A DNA stretch of 64,000 nt from an uncultured Atopobiaceae bacterium (lineage in GTDB: Bacteria > Actinomycetota > Coriobacteriia > Coriobacteriales > Atopobiaceae): NCBI GenBank assembly GCA_944320385.1, contig CALUHH010000001.1:1-64000 (forward strand), written 5' to 3'. The position numbers and the translations under genes were made by a program. Below are positions 31,800-40,112 of the stretch, piece by piece (the first letter of the stretch is position 1; every line of letters starts with the position of its first letter). The notes below the pieces were generated by a model. It was not told where the DNA came from and searched no databases. It saw nothing but the letters and a program-made list of their open reading frames with translations.

Positions 31800-34157
31800 A
31801 TGGGGATCAGAACCCGCAGGGCACGCACGCACTCCAAGACCCACTTCGTCGGATTTGGCATCGCGGGCGTGTTCGGTTTCATCGCTCTTCTCTGCGTCAC
31901 GCTCGCGCTCTCGCTGGGCGCCCTCGTGGGCTCCTGGCTCCAGGACCTCCCCGACTACACCTCCGCCGACGCCTACCTCGTCGCGGAGCCCACGCGCGTC
32001 TACGACGCCAACGGCACCGAGATCGCGTCCTACTATCTGCAGAACCGCCGCTCGGTGACGCTCGACGAGATCTCCGACTACGTGAAGAAGGGCGTCGTCG
32101 CAACCGAGGACAAGCGCTTCTACGACCACAACGGCGTCGACCCCCAGGGCATCATGCGCGCCGTGGTGGGCCAGGTCACGGGCAGCGGTGACGCGGGCGG
32201 CGGCTCCACCATCACCCAGCAGCTCGTCCGCAACACCGTGCTCTCTGACGAGCAGTTCGAGAACTCGCTGCGCCGCAAGGTCCGCGAGGCCTACATCGCC
32301 ATCCAGATGGAGAAGGAGTACACGAAGGACCAGATCCTCAACATGTACCTCAACACCATCTACTACGGCAACGGCGCCTACGGCATCGAGGCCGCGAGCA
32401 TCACCTACTTCAACAAGCACGCGAGCGAGCTCACCCTCTCCGAGGCGGCCCTGCTCGTGGGCGTCCCCAACGCGCCGACGATCTACAACCCGCTTGACCC
32501 CAACTGCCTCGAGGCGTGCAAGGAGCGCCGCAACCTCGTGCTCTACCGCATGCTCGAGTCCCAGATCATCTCGCAGGAGGAGTACGATGCCGCCTGCGCC
32601 GAGGAGATCGTCGTCAACCCCGGCGAGCTCTCCGACTCCATCGGCGACTACCCCTACTTCACCGACTACGTGCGCCAGCTGCTGCTGCAGGACTTCTCGT
32701 CCGACACCATCCTGCAGGGCGGCCTCAACGTCTACACGACCCTCGAGCCCGACAAGCAGGTCGTCGCCGAGCAGACGGTCTCCGAGCGCATCGCCAGCGC
32801 CAACAACTCCGAGCTCGGCAGCGCGCTCGTCACGATCGACAACTCCAACGGCCACATCGTCGCGATGGTCGGCGGCCAGAACTACGGCAACGACACCGAG
32901 GCCGGCCAGAGCTCGGTCAACCTCGCGACCTCGCAGCGCCAGGCCGGCTCGAGCTTCAAGGGCATCGTCCTCGCGGCGGCGCTCAACGCCGGCATGAGCC
33001 CCACGGTCATGATCTCCAACCCCTCCACGCTGCGCGTCTCGCCGGGCTACTCGCCGAGCAACTACGGCAACCACGACTACGGCGTGCGCTCGCTCGCCAG
33101 CGCGACGATGGTCTCCTCCAACACCGGCTACGTGCAGGTCGCCGACGCCATCGGCATGGAGACGGTCATCCAGATGGCGGCGACCCTCGGCATCGACTCC
33201 ACGATCCAGCCCGGCCTCTCCTCGGCGCTCGGCGCCTCCGTGGTGACCCCGCTCGAGATGTGCGAGGCCTACTCCACGATCGCCTCGGGCGGCGTGCACC
33301 GCAACCCCGTGGCCATCACCCGCATCGAGGACCGCAACGGCAACGTGGTCTACGAGCACGAGGATGACTCCGAGCAGGCCCTGGACTCCGCCGTCGCCTC
33401 CGACGTGATCGAGGTACTCGAGGGCGACATCTCCTCGCTGGGCACCGCCTGGATCGTCGCGCGCGACTTCTACGCCAACCAGCCCGTCGCGGGCAAGACC
33501 GGCACGTCCGACAAGAGCGCCGACCTGTGGTTCTGCGGCTTCACCCCGCAGTGCACCACCGTCGTGTGGTGCGGCCGCATGCACGACAGCCAGACGGTCA
33601 TCTACCAGGGCGTCGAGGGCACCACGCAGAACCTCCCGCAGCCCATCTGGACCAAGTACATGAACACCATCCTCGAGGGGCTCGAGCGCGGATCGTGGCC
33701 GCAGTCCGACCACACCGCCACCTACAAGCCCAACAGCTCCTGGACCTTCATGGCGGGCTCCTACACCGACACCGACAGCACCGATGACGAGACCGGCTAC
33801 ACCGACTACGAGACGCCCGAGACCCCTGACGAGCCCTCGATCGACGAGCCCACGGTCCCGACCGACCCGACGACGCCGACCGAGCCGGAGAACCCGGGCG
33901 GCGGCACCGGCGAGAACCCCGGCGGCGGCACGGGCGAGAACCCCGGCGGCGGCACGGGCGAGAACCCCGGCGGCGGCACCGGAGAGAACCCCGGCGGCGG
34001 CACCGGCGAGAACCCGGGCGGCGGCACCGGCGAGAACCCAGGCGGCGGCACCGGCGAGAACCCGGGCGGCGGCACCGGCGAGAACCCAGGCGGCGGCACC
34101 GGAGAGAACCCCGGCGGCGGCACGGGAACGACCGACCCCACGACCCCGACCGCGTAA
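31800..34157 (+). CDS. Class A penicillin-binding protein (transglycosylase/transpeptidase)
   Basis: 785 residues. One N-terminal membrane anchor (about 18-43) precedes a GT51 domain with ATEDKRFYDHNGVD and GGSTITQQLVRN, then a transpeptidase domain with the SxxK serine in AGSSFKG, the SSN motif in VSSNTGYV and KTGTSDKS. It polymerises and cross-links peptidoglycan outside the membrane. The C-terminal tail is Thr/Pro/Asp-rich and ends in ten tandem ENPGGGTG octapeptides, likely a flexible wall-spanning tail. ATG follows GGAGG. It is divergent from tyrS. Confidence 0.93.
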   Translation: MGIRTRRARTHSKTHFVGFGIAGVFGFIALLCVTLALSLGALVGSWLQDLPDYTSADAYLVAEPTRVYDANGTEIASYYLQNRRSVTLDEISDYVKKGVVATEDKRFYDHNGVDPQGIMRAVVGQVTGSGDAGGGSTITQQLVRNTVLSDEQFENSLRRKVREAYIAIQMEKEYTKDQILNMYLNTIYYGNGAYGIEAASITYFNKHASELTLSEAALLVGVPNAPTIYNPLDPNCLEACKERRNLVLYRMLESQIISQEEYDAACAEEIVVNPGELSDSIGDYPYFTDYVRQLLLQDFSSDTILQGGLNVYTTLEPDKQVVAEQTVSERIASANNSELGSALVTIDNSNGHIVAMVGGQNYGNDTEAGQSSVNLATSQRQAGSSFKGIVLAAALNAGMSPTVMISNPSTLRVSPGYSPSNYGNHDYGVRSLASATMVSSNTGYVQVADAIGMETVIQMAATLGIDSTIQPGLSSALGASVVTPLEMCEAYSTIASGGVHRNPVAITRIEDRNGNVVYEHEDDSEQALDSAVASDVIEVLEGDISSLGTAWIVARDFYANQPVAGKTGTSDKSADLWFCGFTPQCTTVVWCGRMHDSQTVIYQGVEGTTQNLPQPIWTKYMNTILEGLERGSWPQSDHTATYKPNSSWTFMAGSYTDTDSTDDETGYTDYETPETPDEPSIDEPTVPTDPTTPTEPENPGGGTGENPGGGTGENPGGGTGENPGGGTGENPGGGTGENPGGGTGENPGGGTGENPGGGTGENPGGGTGENPGGGTGTTDPTTPTA
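33888..34127 (+). repeat. Ten tandem 24-bp repeats in the PBP tail
   Basis: Exactly 240 bases encode ten copies of ENPGGGTG. Only third positions vary between copies, so copy number could change by slippage without losing frame. Confidence 0.92.
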
Positions 34158-34162
34158 GCAAC

Positions 34163-34220
34163 CGAGAAGAACCTCAGAGCCCCCGATGCCCACGCGAGCA
34201 TCGGGGGCTCGTTCTTCTCG
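34163..34220 (+). terminator. Two-tier terminator hairpin after the PBP gene
   Basis: The inner stem GAGCCCCCGATGC (34177-34189) pairs perfectly with 34198-34210. The outer stem CGAGAAGAAC (34163-34172) pairs with GTTCTTCTCG (34211-34220). The right outer arm is a full copy of the 12-mer motif (34211-34222) and supplies the T-rich stretch. Confidence 0.85.
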
Positions 34221-34346
34221 CCCGGCGAGGCGCTTGCGGCGCCGCCACTCCCCGATAATTCAACCGCACGTCAAATGCCGCCCACCAAAGCTGCCGTATC
34301 ATGCGATAAGGAAAACGCTGCGACCGTCGGGTTTCACGGAGGAGCT

Positions 34347-35447
34347 ATGGCCTATAACAACGACACCGGGAGGCTGCGCACGGGCTCTGACCGTGCGGGC
34401 GGCTCATATTCGCACGCACAGGGCTCGCGCCGCCCCATCACCCCGCAGGGCACCTACCACGGGCCGCGCGGCACGCGCCAGCGCAGCACCCTCAAGGGCC
34501 CCTCGCGCAAGGGCCCGGGCTACCCCGTGCGCGCCCGGAGCATCAACTTCCAGGGCAATCGCAACCGCATCTTCGGGATCGACCGCCGGCTCGTGATCCT
34601 TGGCGCCCTGGCGGTGGTCCTTCTTGTCCTGCTGATCGTGGGCATCTCCAGCTGCGTGCGCGGCTGCACCTCCGAGCAGCAGACCGGCGACGTCAACCCG
34701 GTCGACGCCCGCGTTGCCGCCGGCGTCTCCGAGGAGCTCACCAACCAGTTTGCCGAGCAGCTCAACCAGGACGAGAAGCTCGCCGCGATCGCCGCCTCCG
34801 CAGACCGCTATTCCGACCAGGGCCTGCTCGAGCTTGCCCTGACCGTTCCCGAGGCCATCGACTTCGTGGCCTCCTACCCCGACGCCGAGAAGGTCGCGCA
34901 GCCCTATGACGAGGCCGTGACCCAGGGGACCGCCCCCCAGCTCTGGTGCTGGGACGCCCGCTGGGGCGCCGTCGACTACGCCGGGCACCCCCTCGCCGTG
35001 AGCGGCTCCGGGCCCACCGCCATCTCGATGGCCTACATGGGCCTCACCGGCAAGAGCGACCGCACGCCCGCCGACATCGCCCAGGCCGCGACCGAGGCCG
35101 AGCTTGCAACCGGAGACTCCGCCCTGTCCGCCGACTACCTCTCGGCCGCCGCCGAGGAGCTGGGCCTCACCTACGCCAACTACGTCTCCAACGGGGACAA
35201 CCTCTCCCAGATGCTCGACGCCGGCACCTACCTGCTCATCGAGGCCAAGGCAGGCACGCTCACCGACACGGCCCACTGGGTCCTTCTCGTCACCGAGAAC
35301 GAGGACGGCAGCGTGGTCGTCTACGACCCGACCTCGCCGGAGGTGAGCGCGCACCCGTGGGCGCCCGCGACCCTGGCCTCCTGCTGCGACACGCTCCACG
35401 CGCTCAGCGCCTCCGACGTGGCCGACGACGCCGACAGCACGGAGTAA
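34347..35447 (+). CDS. Membrane-anchored C39-like protein lacking the catalytic cysteine
   Basis: 366 residues. About 75 basic cytosolic residues precede one membrane helix (about 82-102), then an external domain. This domain matches the C39-like peptidase fold: LWCWDARWGAVDYAGHPLAVSGSGPTAISMAYMGL in pieces, and later AHWVLLVTENEDGSVVVYDP. The usual nucleophile in G-C-G-P-T is Ser here (SGSGPT), while the His is kept, so it is probably a binding or structural protein. ATG at 34347 follows GGAGGAG. It lies between a PBP gene and terminators, suggesting an envelope role. Confidence 0.75.
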   Translation: MAYNNDTGRLRTGSDRAGGSYSHAQGSRRPITPQGTYHGPRGTRQRSTLKGPSRKGPGYPVRARSINFQGNRNRIFGIDRRLVILGALAVVLLVLLIVGISSCVRGCTSEQQTGDVNPVDARVAAGVSEELTNQFAEQLNQDEKLAAIAASADRYSDQGLLELALTVPEAIDFVASYPDAEKVAQPYDEAVTQGTAPQLWCWDARWGAVDYAGHPLAVSGSGPTAISMAYMGLTGKSDRTPADIAQAATEAELATGDSALSADYLSAAAEELGLTYANYVSNGDNLSQMLDAGTYLLIEAKAGTLTDTAHWVLLVTENEDGSVVVYDPTSPEVSAHPWAPATLASCCDTLHALSASDVADDADSTE

Positions 35448-35476
35448 CGCTTCCGCCCACAGAGCCTTGCACGAAG

Positions 35477-35509
35477 GGGGCGCCGTCACCGCGACGGCGC
35501 CCCTTTCTT
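35477..35509 (+). terminator. Intrinsic terminator of the C39-like gene
   Basis: GGGGCGCCGTC (35477-35487) and GACGGCGCCCC (35493-35503) with a 5-base loop, followed by TTTCTTCTC. Confidence 0.88.
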
Positions 35510-35552
35510 CTCGACCCGGCCCCCTCCCGCAAAACAGCCGGTCGACACGCGA

Positions 35553-35622
35553 GGGGCCCCGCACTTCTCGGCCGGCGACTTTTGGGCGAAGCCCAATGAG
35601 CCGGCGAGAAGTGCGGGGCCCC
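35553..35622 (-). terminator. Long cruciform-like terminator after the phosphoglucomutase gene
   Basis: Arms of about 23 bases (35553-35576 and 35600-35622, one bulged G) with the core GGGGCCCCGCACTTCTCG. Inside the loop a second stem TTGGGC/GCCCAA forms around GAA. It lies 20 bases after the pgm stop and may act in both directions. Confidence 0.8.
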
Positions 35623-35642
35623 TTAACCCGCGTGAGAGCGTG

Positions 35643-37364
35643 CTAGGACAGGATCTCCTTGGACGCGGCCTCGAGCTTGGCACGGACGGCCTCGGAGTCG
35701 GCGCGCGTGGCGCCCTTGGAGAAGAGGTACGCCTTGACCTTGGGCTCGGTGCCGGACGGACGGAAGATGACCTTGTTGTCGTCCTCGAGGCGGAACTCGA
35801 TGACGTTGGCCGGCGGCAGGACCTGCGCCGCCTCCTTCTGCAGGCCGGAGACGCGCGGCATCTCGGGGCCGGTGGCGTAGTCGGTCATGCCCACGACCTT
35901 GTAGCCGGCGATCTCGGTCGGCGGGTTGGTGCGCAGGCCGTCCATGATGCCGGCCATCTTCTCGGCGCCCGCGGCGCCCGGGAAGGACGCGTTGACGGTG
36001 CCATTGAGGTAGTAGCCGTACTTCTGGTACAGGGCGTCCATGGCCTCGTAGAGGTCCATGCCCTTCTCGGCGTAGTAGGAGGCCATCTCGACGCAGAGCA
36101 TCGTGGCGACGATGGCGTCCTTGTCGCGGGCGTGCGTGCCCACGAGATAGCCGTAGGACTCCTCGAAGCCCATGAGGAAGCGGTCCTCCTCGCCCTCGTC
36201 CTTGAGCTGGTCGATCTGGTCGCCGATGTACTTGAAGCCGGTGAGCACGCGCCTCATCTCAAAGCCCCAGTCGCGCGCGAGGGCGTCCGGCATGGAGGAC
36301 GAGACGATCGTGGAGACGGCGACCTTGCGGCTCACGTCCTCGCCGTTGTCCTTGGCCATCGTGGCGAGCCAGTCCATGAGCAGGACGCCCATCTCGTTGC
36401 CGGAGAGCAGCACGTAGTCGCCGTCGTGCGGGATGGCGGTGCCCATGCGGTCGGCGTCGGGGTCGGTGGCCACGACGAGCTTGGGCTTGACCTCCTCGGC
36501 GAGCTTGAGGGCGAGCTCGAGCGCCTCGCGGAACTCCGGGTTGGGATAGGTGCACGTGGGGAAGTTGCCGTCCGGCTGGGACTGCTCGGGCACCACGGAG
36601 ACCTTCTCGACGCCGATCTCCTTGAGGATGCGGGTCACGAGCTCCATGCCCGTGCCGTTGAGCGGGGTGTAGACCACGGAGTAGTCGCCCGCGGCCTTGA
36701 AGCCCGGGACGGAGACCTTCTTGATGTTGTCGATGAAGCTGTCGAGGACCTCTTCGGGCGTCCACTCGATCAGGCCCTTCTCGATGCCCTCGTCAAAGTC
36801 CATGATCTTGACGTTGAACGGGTCGGCCTTGGCGATGTTCGCGGAGATCTCGGCCGCGGCCTCGTCGGTGATTTGGCCGCCGTTGTCGTTGTAGACCTTG
36901 TAGCCGTTGTAGGGCGCCGGGTTGTGGGAGGCCGTGAGGACGATGCCCGCGGAGGTGCCGAGATGGCGCACCGCGAAGGAGAGCGTGGGGACGGGCTCGA
37001 TGCGCGGGTACACGTAGACGTGGACGCCGTTGGCGGCGAGCACGCCGGCAGCGACCTTCTGGAAGTCCTCGCCCTTGTTGCGCGAGTCGCGCGCCAGGGC
37101 AAGGGTGGGATTGTCGTAGTGGGCGTTCAGGTAGTCGGCGACGCCCTGGGTGGCCTGCGCGACCACGTAGACGTTCATGCGGTTGGTGCCCACGCCGAGG
37201 GTGCCGCGCAGGCCCGCGGTGCCAAAGGCGAGGTCGCGGTAGAAGGCGTCGAAGAGCTTGTCCTCGTTGCCCTCCTGGGTGAGCTCGGCGAGCTCGGCCG
37301 CGAGGTCGGGCTCCTTGACGTTGTCCTGCCAGGTCTTGACCGTGGCCTCGATGCGTGCGTCCAT
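35643..37364 (-). CDS. Phosphoglucomutase / phosphomannomutase
   Basis: 573 residues, the PgcA-type length. The four alpha-D-phosphohexomutase motifs are present: TASHNPAPYNGYK with the phosphoserine, DPDADRMG for metal, GFEESYGYL for sugar and RPSGTEPKVK for phosphate. It interconverts glucose 1- and 6-phosphate, feeding cell-wall and glycan precursors. The ATG follows GGGGGA. It is a single gene between its terminator and the rlmKL gene, which reads in the same direction 158 bases upstream. Confidence 0.94.
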   Translation of the reverse strand: MDARIEATVKTWQDNVKEPDLAAELAELTQEGNEDKLFDAFYRDLAFGTAGLRGTLGVGTNRMNVYVVAQATQGVADYLNAHYDNPTLALARDSRNKGEDFQKVAAGVLAANGVHVYVYPRIEPVPTLSFAVRHLGTSAGIVLTASHNPAPYNGYKVYNDNGGQITDEAAAEISANIAKADPFNVKIMDFDEGIEKGLIEWTPEEVLDSFIDNIKKVSVPGFKAAGDYSVVYTPLNGTGMELVTRILKEIGVEKVSVVPEQSQPDGNFPTCTYPNPEFREALELALKLAEEVKPKLVVATDPDADRMGTAIPHDGDYVLLSGNEMGVLLMDWLATMAKDNGEDVSRKVAVSTIVSSSMPDALARDWGFEMRRVLTGFKYIGDQIDQLKDEGEEDRFLMGFEESYGYLVGTHARDKDAIVATMLCVEMASYYAEKGMDLYEAMDALYQKYGYYLNGTVNASFPGAAGAEKMAGIMDGLRTNPPTEIAGYKVVGMTDYATGPEMPRVSGLQKEAAQVLPPANVIEFRLEDDNKVIFRPSGTEPKVKAYLFSKGATRADSEAVRAKLEAASKEILS

Positions 37365-37522
37365 TGCGTGTTCCCCCTATTGCTCGGGGCGCGAGCCGCT
37401 GCCCGCGCCATATCCACACGTATAGGGAGATATTACTCGCGTGCGGCGGGCGTCCGTCCCACGCATGCGCGGACGGACGGCACGCGGCGGCGGATGGCGG
37501 CGGTGCGGAAGACGCGCAGCTC

Positions 37523-39757
37523 CTAAGCGCGCTCCACCAGATAGGCGTGGTGGACCTTGCGGTTGCGGGCAAAGTCCTCGGGGATGGTCTCGTCCGTGAT
37601 GTCCGTGAGGCGCACGCCGGCGCGCTCGAGCTTCTCGACGTCGGGCCTGAAGGTCCGCAGGTTGCACGAGAAGATTGCGCTGCCGCCGCGCACGAGCAGG
37701 CGCGACACCCCGATTATCAGCTCGGCGTGGTCGCGCTGCACGTCAAACGACGCCTTGCGCATGCGCGCCGAGTTGGAGAACGTGGGCACGTCGCAGAAGA
37801 TGAGGTCCCAGCGGTTCTTGGTGTGGCGCTGCTCGGAGACCCACGCCAGGACGTCCGCCTGGACGAACTCGTGCTCGCGACCCGTGAAGCCGTTGCGTGC
37901 CATGTTGCGCCGCGCCCAGTCCAGGCTCGGACGCGAGAGGTCGACGGTGGTGGTGTGCTTGGCCCCGCCGTCCGCTGCGTAGCAGGTCGCGGTGCCCGTG
38001 TAGGCAAAGAGGTTGAGGAAGCGCTTGGACCCCTTGGTCAGCTTCATCATCTCGCGGACGCGCCCGCGCGTCTCGCGGTGGTCGAGGAAGATGCCGCAGT
38101 CGTGGCGGGCGTCGAAGTTGACCTCGAAGGTGAGGCCGCCCTCGTCCACCAGGTGCGCGCCCGCGGGCAGCTCCACGCGGCCGCTCTGGTGCGAGGAACG
38201 GTCGGCCCGACGGCCGCGCTCGGGCGCGCGCGCCTCGTCGGCGTACTGCGACCCGCCACGCGACCGGGTGCGCACGCGCACGCTCACGTCGCGCGGCGCC
38301 ACGCCCATCACGCGCGGCGCGATGGCGAGCACGTCCAGCAGGCGACGGTGCGCGAGCTCGAGGTCCACGCCGCGCGGGGGCGCGTACTCGGAGATCTGCA
38401 GCCAGCGTCCCGGGGTCTCCGAGCCCTCGTAGAGCTCGATCGCCACGGCGTAGTCCGGCAGGTCGGCATCGTAGACCCGGTAGCAAGTCACGTCCTCGCG
38501 CCGGGCCCACTTGGCGCGGAGCTTCGCCACCTTGGCGAGGCGGCGCGCAAACTGCTCGGAGCCGGCCACGAGCACGGGCACGCGCTCCGGGGTGACGTCG
38601 ACGCAGGTCGGCGGCTCCACGTCATCGCGACGCGCGTAGCAGCGGATGGTCGCCGGGTCGCGGCCCACGATGACCTCCGTGGCGGCGTCCGGCGCGACGC
38701 GCAGCGCGGCGTCGAGGGAGGCCCCGCGAGCGAGGGCGACGACCGGCAGGCCCGCGACCGCGGACGCCGCCGAGAGCGCGGCGGCCTCGCGCGCGAGCGC
38801 CGTCTCGCCGATCCAGGAGAGGTCGCAGGTCACAAGGGCGGCCGTGGCGGCGCAGGCGGCGTCGGCCGCCTCGGGGGCGGAGAGAAACGTCGGCTCCACG
38901 GCCACGCCCGCAGCGCGAAGAGCCTGGCGGCACGCGGAGGCCGCGCCGGGCCGGTCGTCGCAGACGACGAGCGAGCACGCGTTCCTCTCGCCCGCCGTGG
39001 CACGGTCGTCGGCCTCGTCGAGAAGCGTCTGCCAGGTGGGATCGTCGTGCTGGGCCCAGCCCGCAAAGCCCCAGCGTCCGCGCAGAAGCCCCGGCGCGCG
39101 ATCGAGCGCGGCACAGGCGGCCTCCACGAGCACGCTGCCCTGTCCCGCCCAGAGCGCCACGAGGGTCGGCGCGCCGGAGCGGACGGCCTCTCGCCAGCCG
39201 CCGGACGCGAGCAGGGCCGCCGCGTAGTCGGGGCGCAGCGGCGCCACGCCCTCCGCGGCGCGCGAGTCGTAGCCGCGCCGGAAGAGCGGCTCACCGGCCA
39301 GGTCAATGGAGAGCGTGGCGTGGTCGCCCGTGAGGCGCGCGTCGATCGTGAGGGCCGGGCGCGACGGGTCCGTGACCGGCCGGGCGCCCGTGGCGGCGAA
39401 GACGCGGTCCACGATCGCGTCCTTCACGCGCAGAGCCACGAACTGCGTGTTTCTGAGCTGGGCGTTGGTACCGTGAGCGTCCACGGCAAAGGTCGCGCCG
39501 GGCGCGAGGTGCTCCTCCCAGGCGACGGAGCGCGCGCCCTCGTAGAGCGCATCGGAGTCGCGGGCGTCCACGCGCGAGAGGACGGCCAGTACGCGCGAAG
39601 CCAGGCGCGACCACAGGCAGACGCGGTAGGCGTCCGCGAGCTTGCCACCAAAGCCCACCTGGCCCTTGAGCGGGCGCACCTGGGGCACGCGCAGGTCGGA
39701 GAGCTCGTCGGCCAGCAGCCGCTCAAAGCCCTTGGGGCACGTCGCAACAAACTCCAT
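37523..39757 (-). CDS. rlmL: RlmKL-type 23S rRNA methyltransferase with degenerate RlmL half
   Basis: 744 residues. A THUMP domain and an RlmL-like domain fill residues 1 to about 390; an RlmK-like domain follows with LNLFAYTGTATCYAADGGAK for SAM and DVPTFSNSARM. The fusion should modify G2445 and G2069 of 23S rRNA (E. coli numbering). In the RlmL half the SAM motif DPMCGSGT is replaced by ALWAGQGS and NPPYGER by CDLSWIGE, although flanking parts such as DRAPGL and GRWGFAGWAQHD are well kept. That half is therefore probably inactive. ATG follows GAGAGGTGA. Confidence 0.85.
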   Translation of the reverse strand: MEFVATCPKGFERLLADELSDLRVPQVRPLKGQVGFGGKLADAYRVCLWSRLASRVLAVLSRVDARDSDALYEGARSVAWEEHLAPGATFAVDAHGTNAQLRNTQFVALRVKDAIVDRVFAATGARPVTDPSRPALTIDARLTGDHATLSIDLAGEPLFRRGYDSRAAEGVAPLRPDYAAALLASGGWREAVRSGAPTLVALWAGQGSVLVEAACAALDRAPGLLRGRWGFAGWAQHDDPTWQTLLDEADDRATAGERNACSLVVCDDRPGAASACRQALRAAGVAVEPTFLSAPEAADAACAATAALVTCDLSWIGETALAREAAALSAASAVAGLPVVALARGASLDAALRVAPDAATEVIVGRDPATIRCYARRDDVEPPTCVDVTPERVPVLVAGSEQFARRLAKVAKLRAKWARREDVTCYRVYDADLPDYAVAIELYEGSETPGRWLQISEYAPPRGVDLELAHRRLLDVLAIAPRVMGVAPRDVSVRVRTRSRGGSQYADEARAPERGRRADRSSHQSGRVELPAGAHLVDEGGLTFEVNFDARHDCGIFLDHRETRGRVREMMKLTKGSKRFLNLFAYTGTATCYAADGGAKHTTTVDLSRPSLDWARRNMARNGFTGREHEFVQADVLAWVSEQRHTKNRWDLIFCDVPTFSNSARMRKASFDVQRDHAELIIGVSRLLVRGGSAIFSCNLRTFRPDVEKLERAGVRLTDITDETIPEDFARNRKVHHAYLVERA

Positions 39758-39823
39758 CGGGTCACCTCTCGCCCGTCACGTACACGATTGCGCGGCTGCG
39801 CCGCCCTCACATCATCCCTGAGT

Positions 39824-40055
39824 TGCACAAAAACGTTGCTCGTGATGAATTGGCTTCATCGGTTTCGCAAAATCGCCGCTCGTGATGAATGTTTTTAGGC
39901 CTCGCGGGCAGTCTCGGGACTTCCACGCCAACGTTTTCCCAGTTGGCGAAAAACCGAGAGGGCCAGGGCACATAATCAACGGGCAAATCATTCATCACGA
40001 GCGGCGATTTTGCACAGCAGGGGTGCCCGGATTCATCACGAGCGGCACTTTTGCA
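39824..40055. repeat. Intergenic repeat cluster D
   Basis: Four related units sharing CTCGTGATGAAT: two in plus orientation (39824-39850, 39867-39891) and two inverted (39989-40013, 40031-40055). Units 2 and 3 are perfect 25-base inverted copies 97 bases apart. Three units are flanked by TGCACA. Between them is a small stem CGCCAAC/GTTGGCG (39926-39948). The spacer (39758-40112) holds no gene; it lies upstream of rlmKL and downstream of the S10 peptidase gene. Confidence 0.85.
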
Positions 40056-40112
40056 CAGGTCCCTCGCCAGAGACCAAGGGCGGGGCGGGCGCGCCCGCCC
40101 CGCCCTTGTCGG

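Noticed and set aside
31749..34193. An open frame of over 800 codons antisense to the class A PBP gene
   Set aside because: It mirrors the codon pattern of the real gene at high GC. The product is repetitive and has no recognisable domain; the plus strand has all PBP motifs.
39824..40055. CRISPR array
   Set aside because: The units are in both orientations with unequal spacing, and no cas gene is near. No regularly spaced repeats occur elsewhere in the window.
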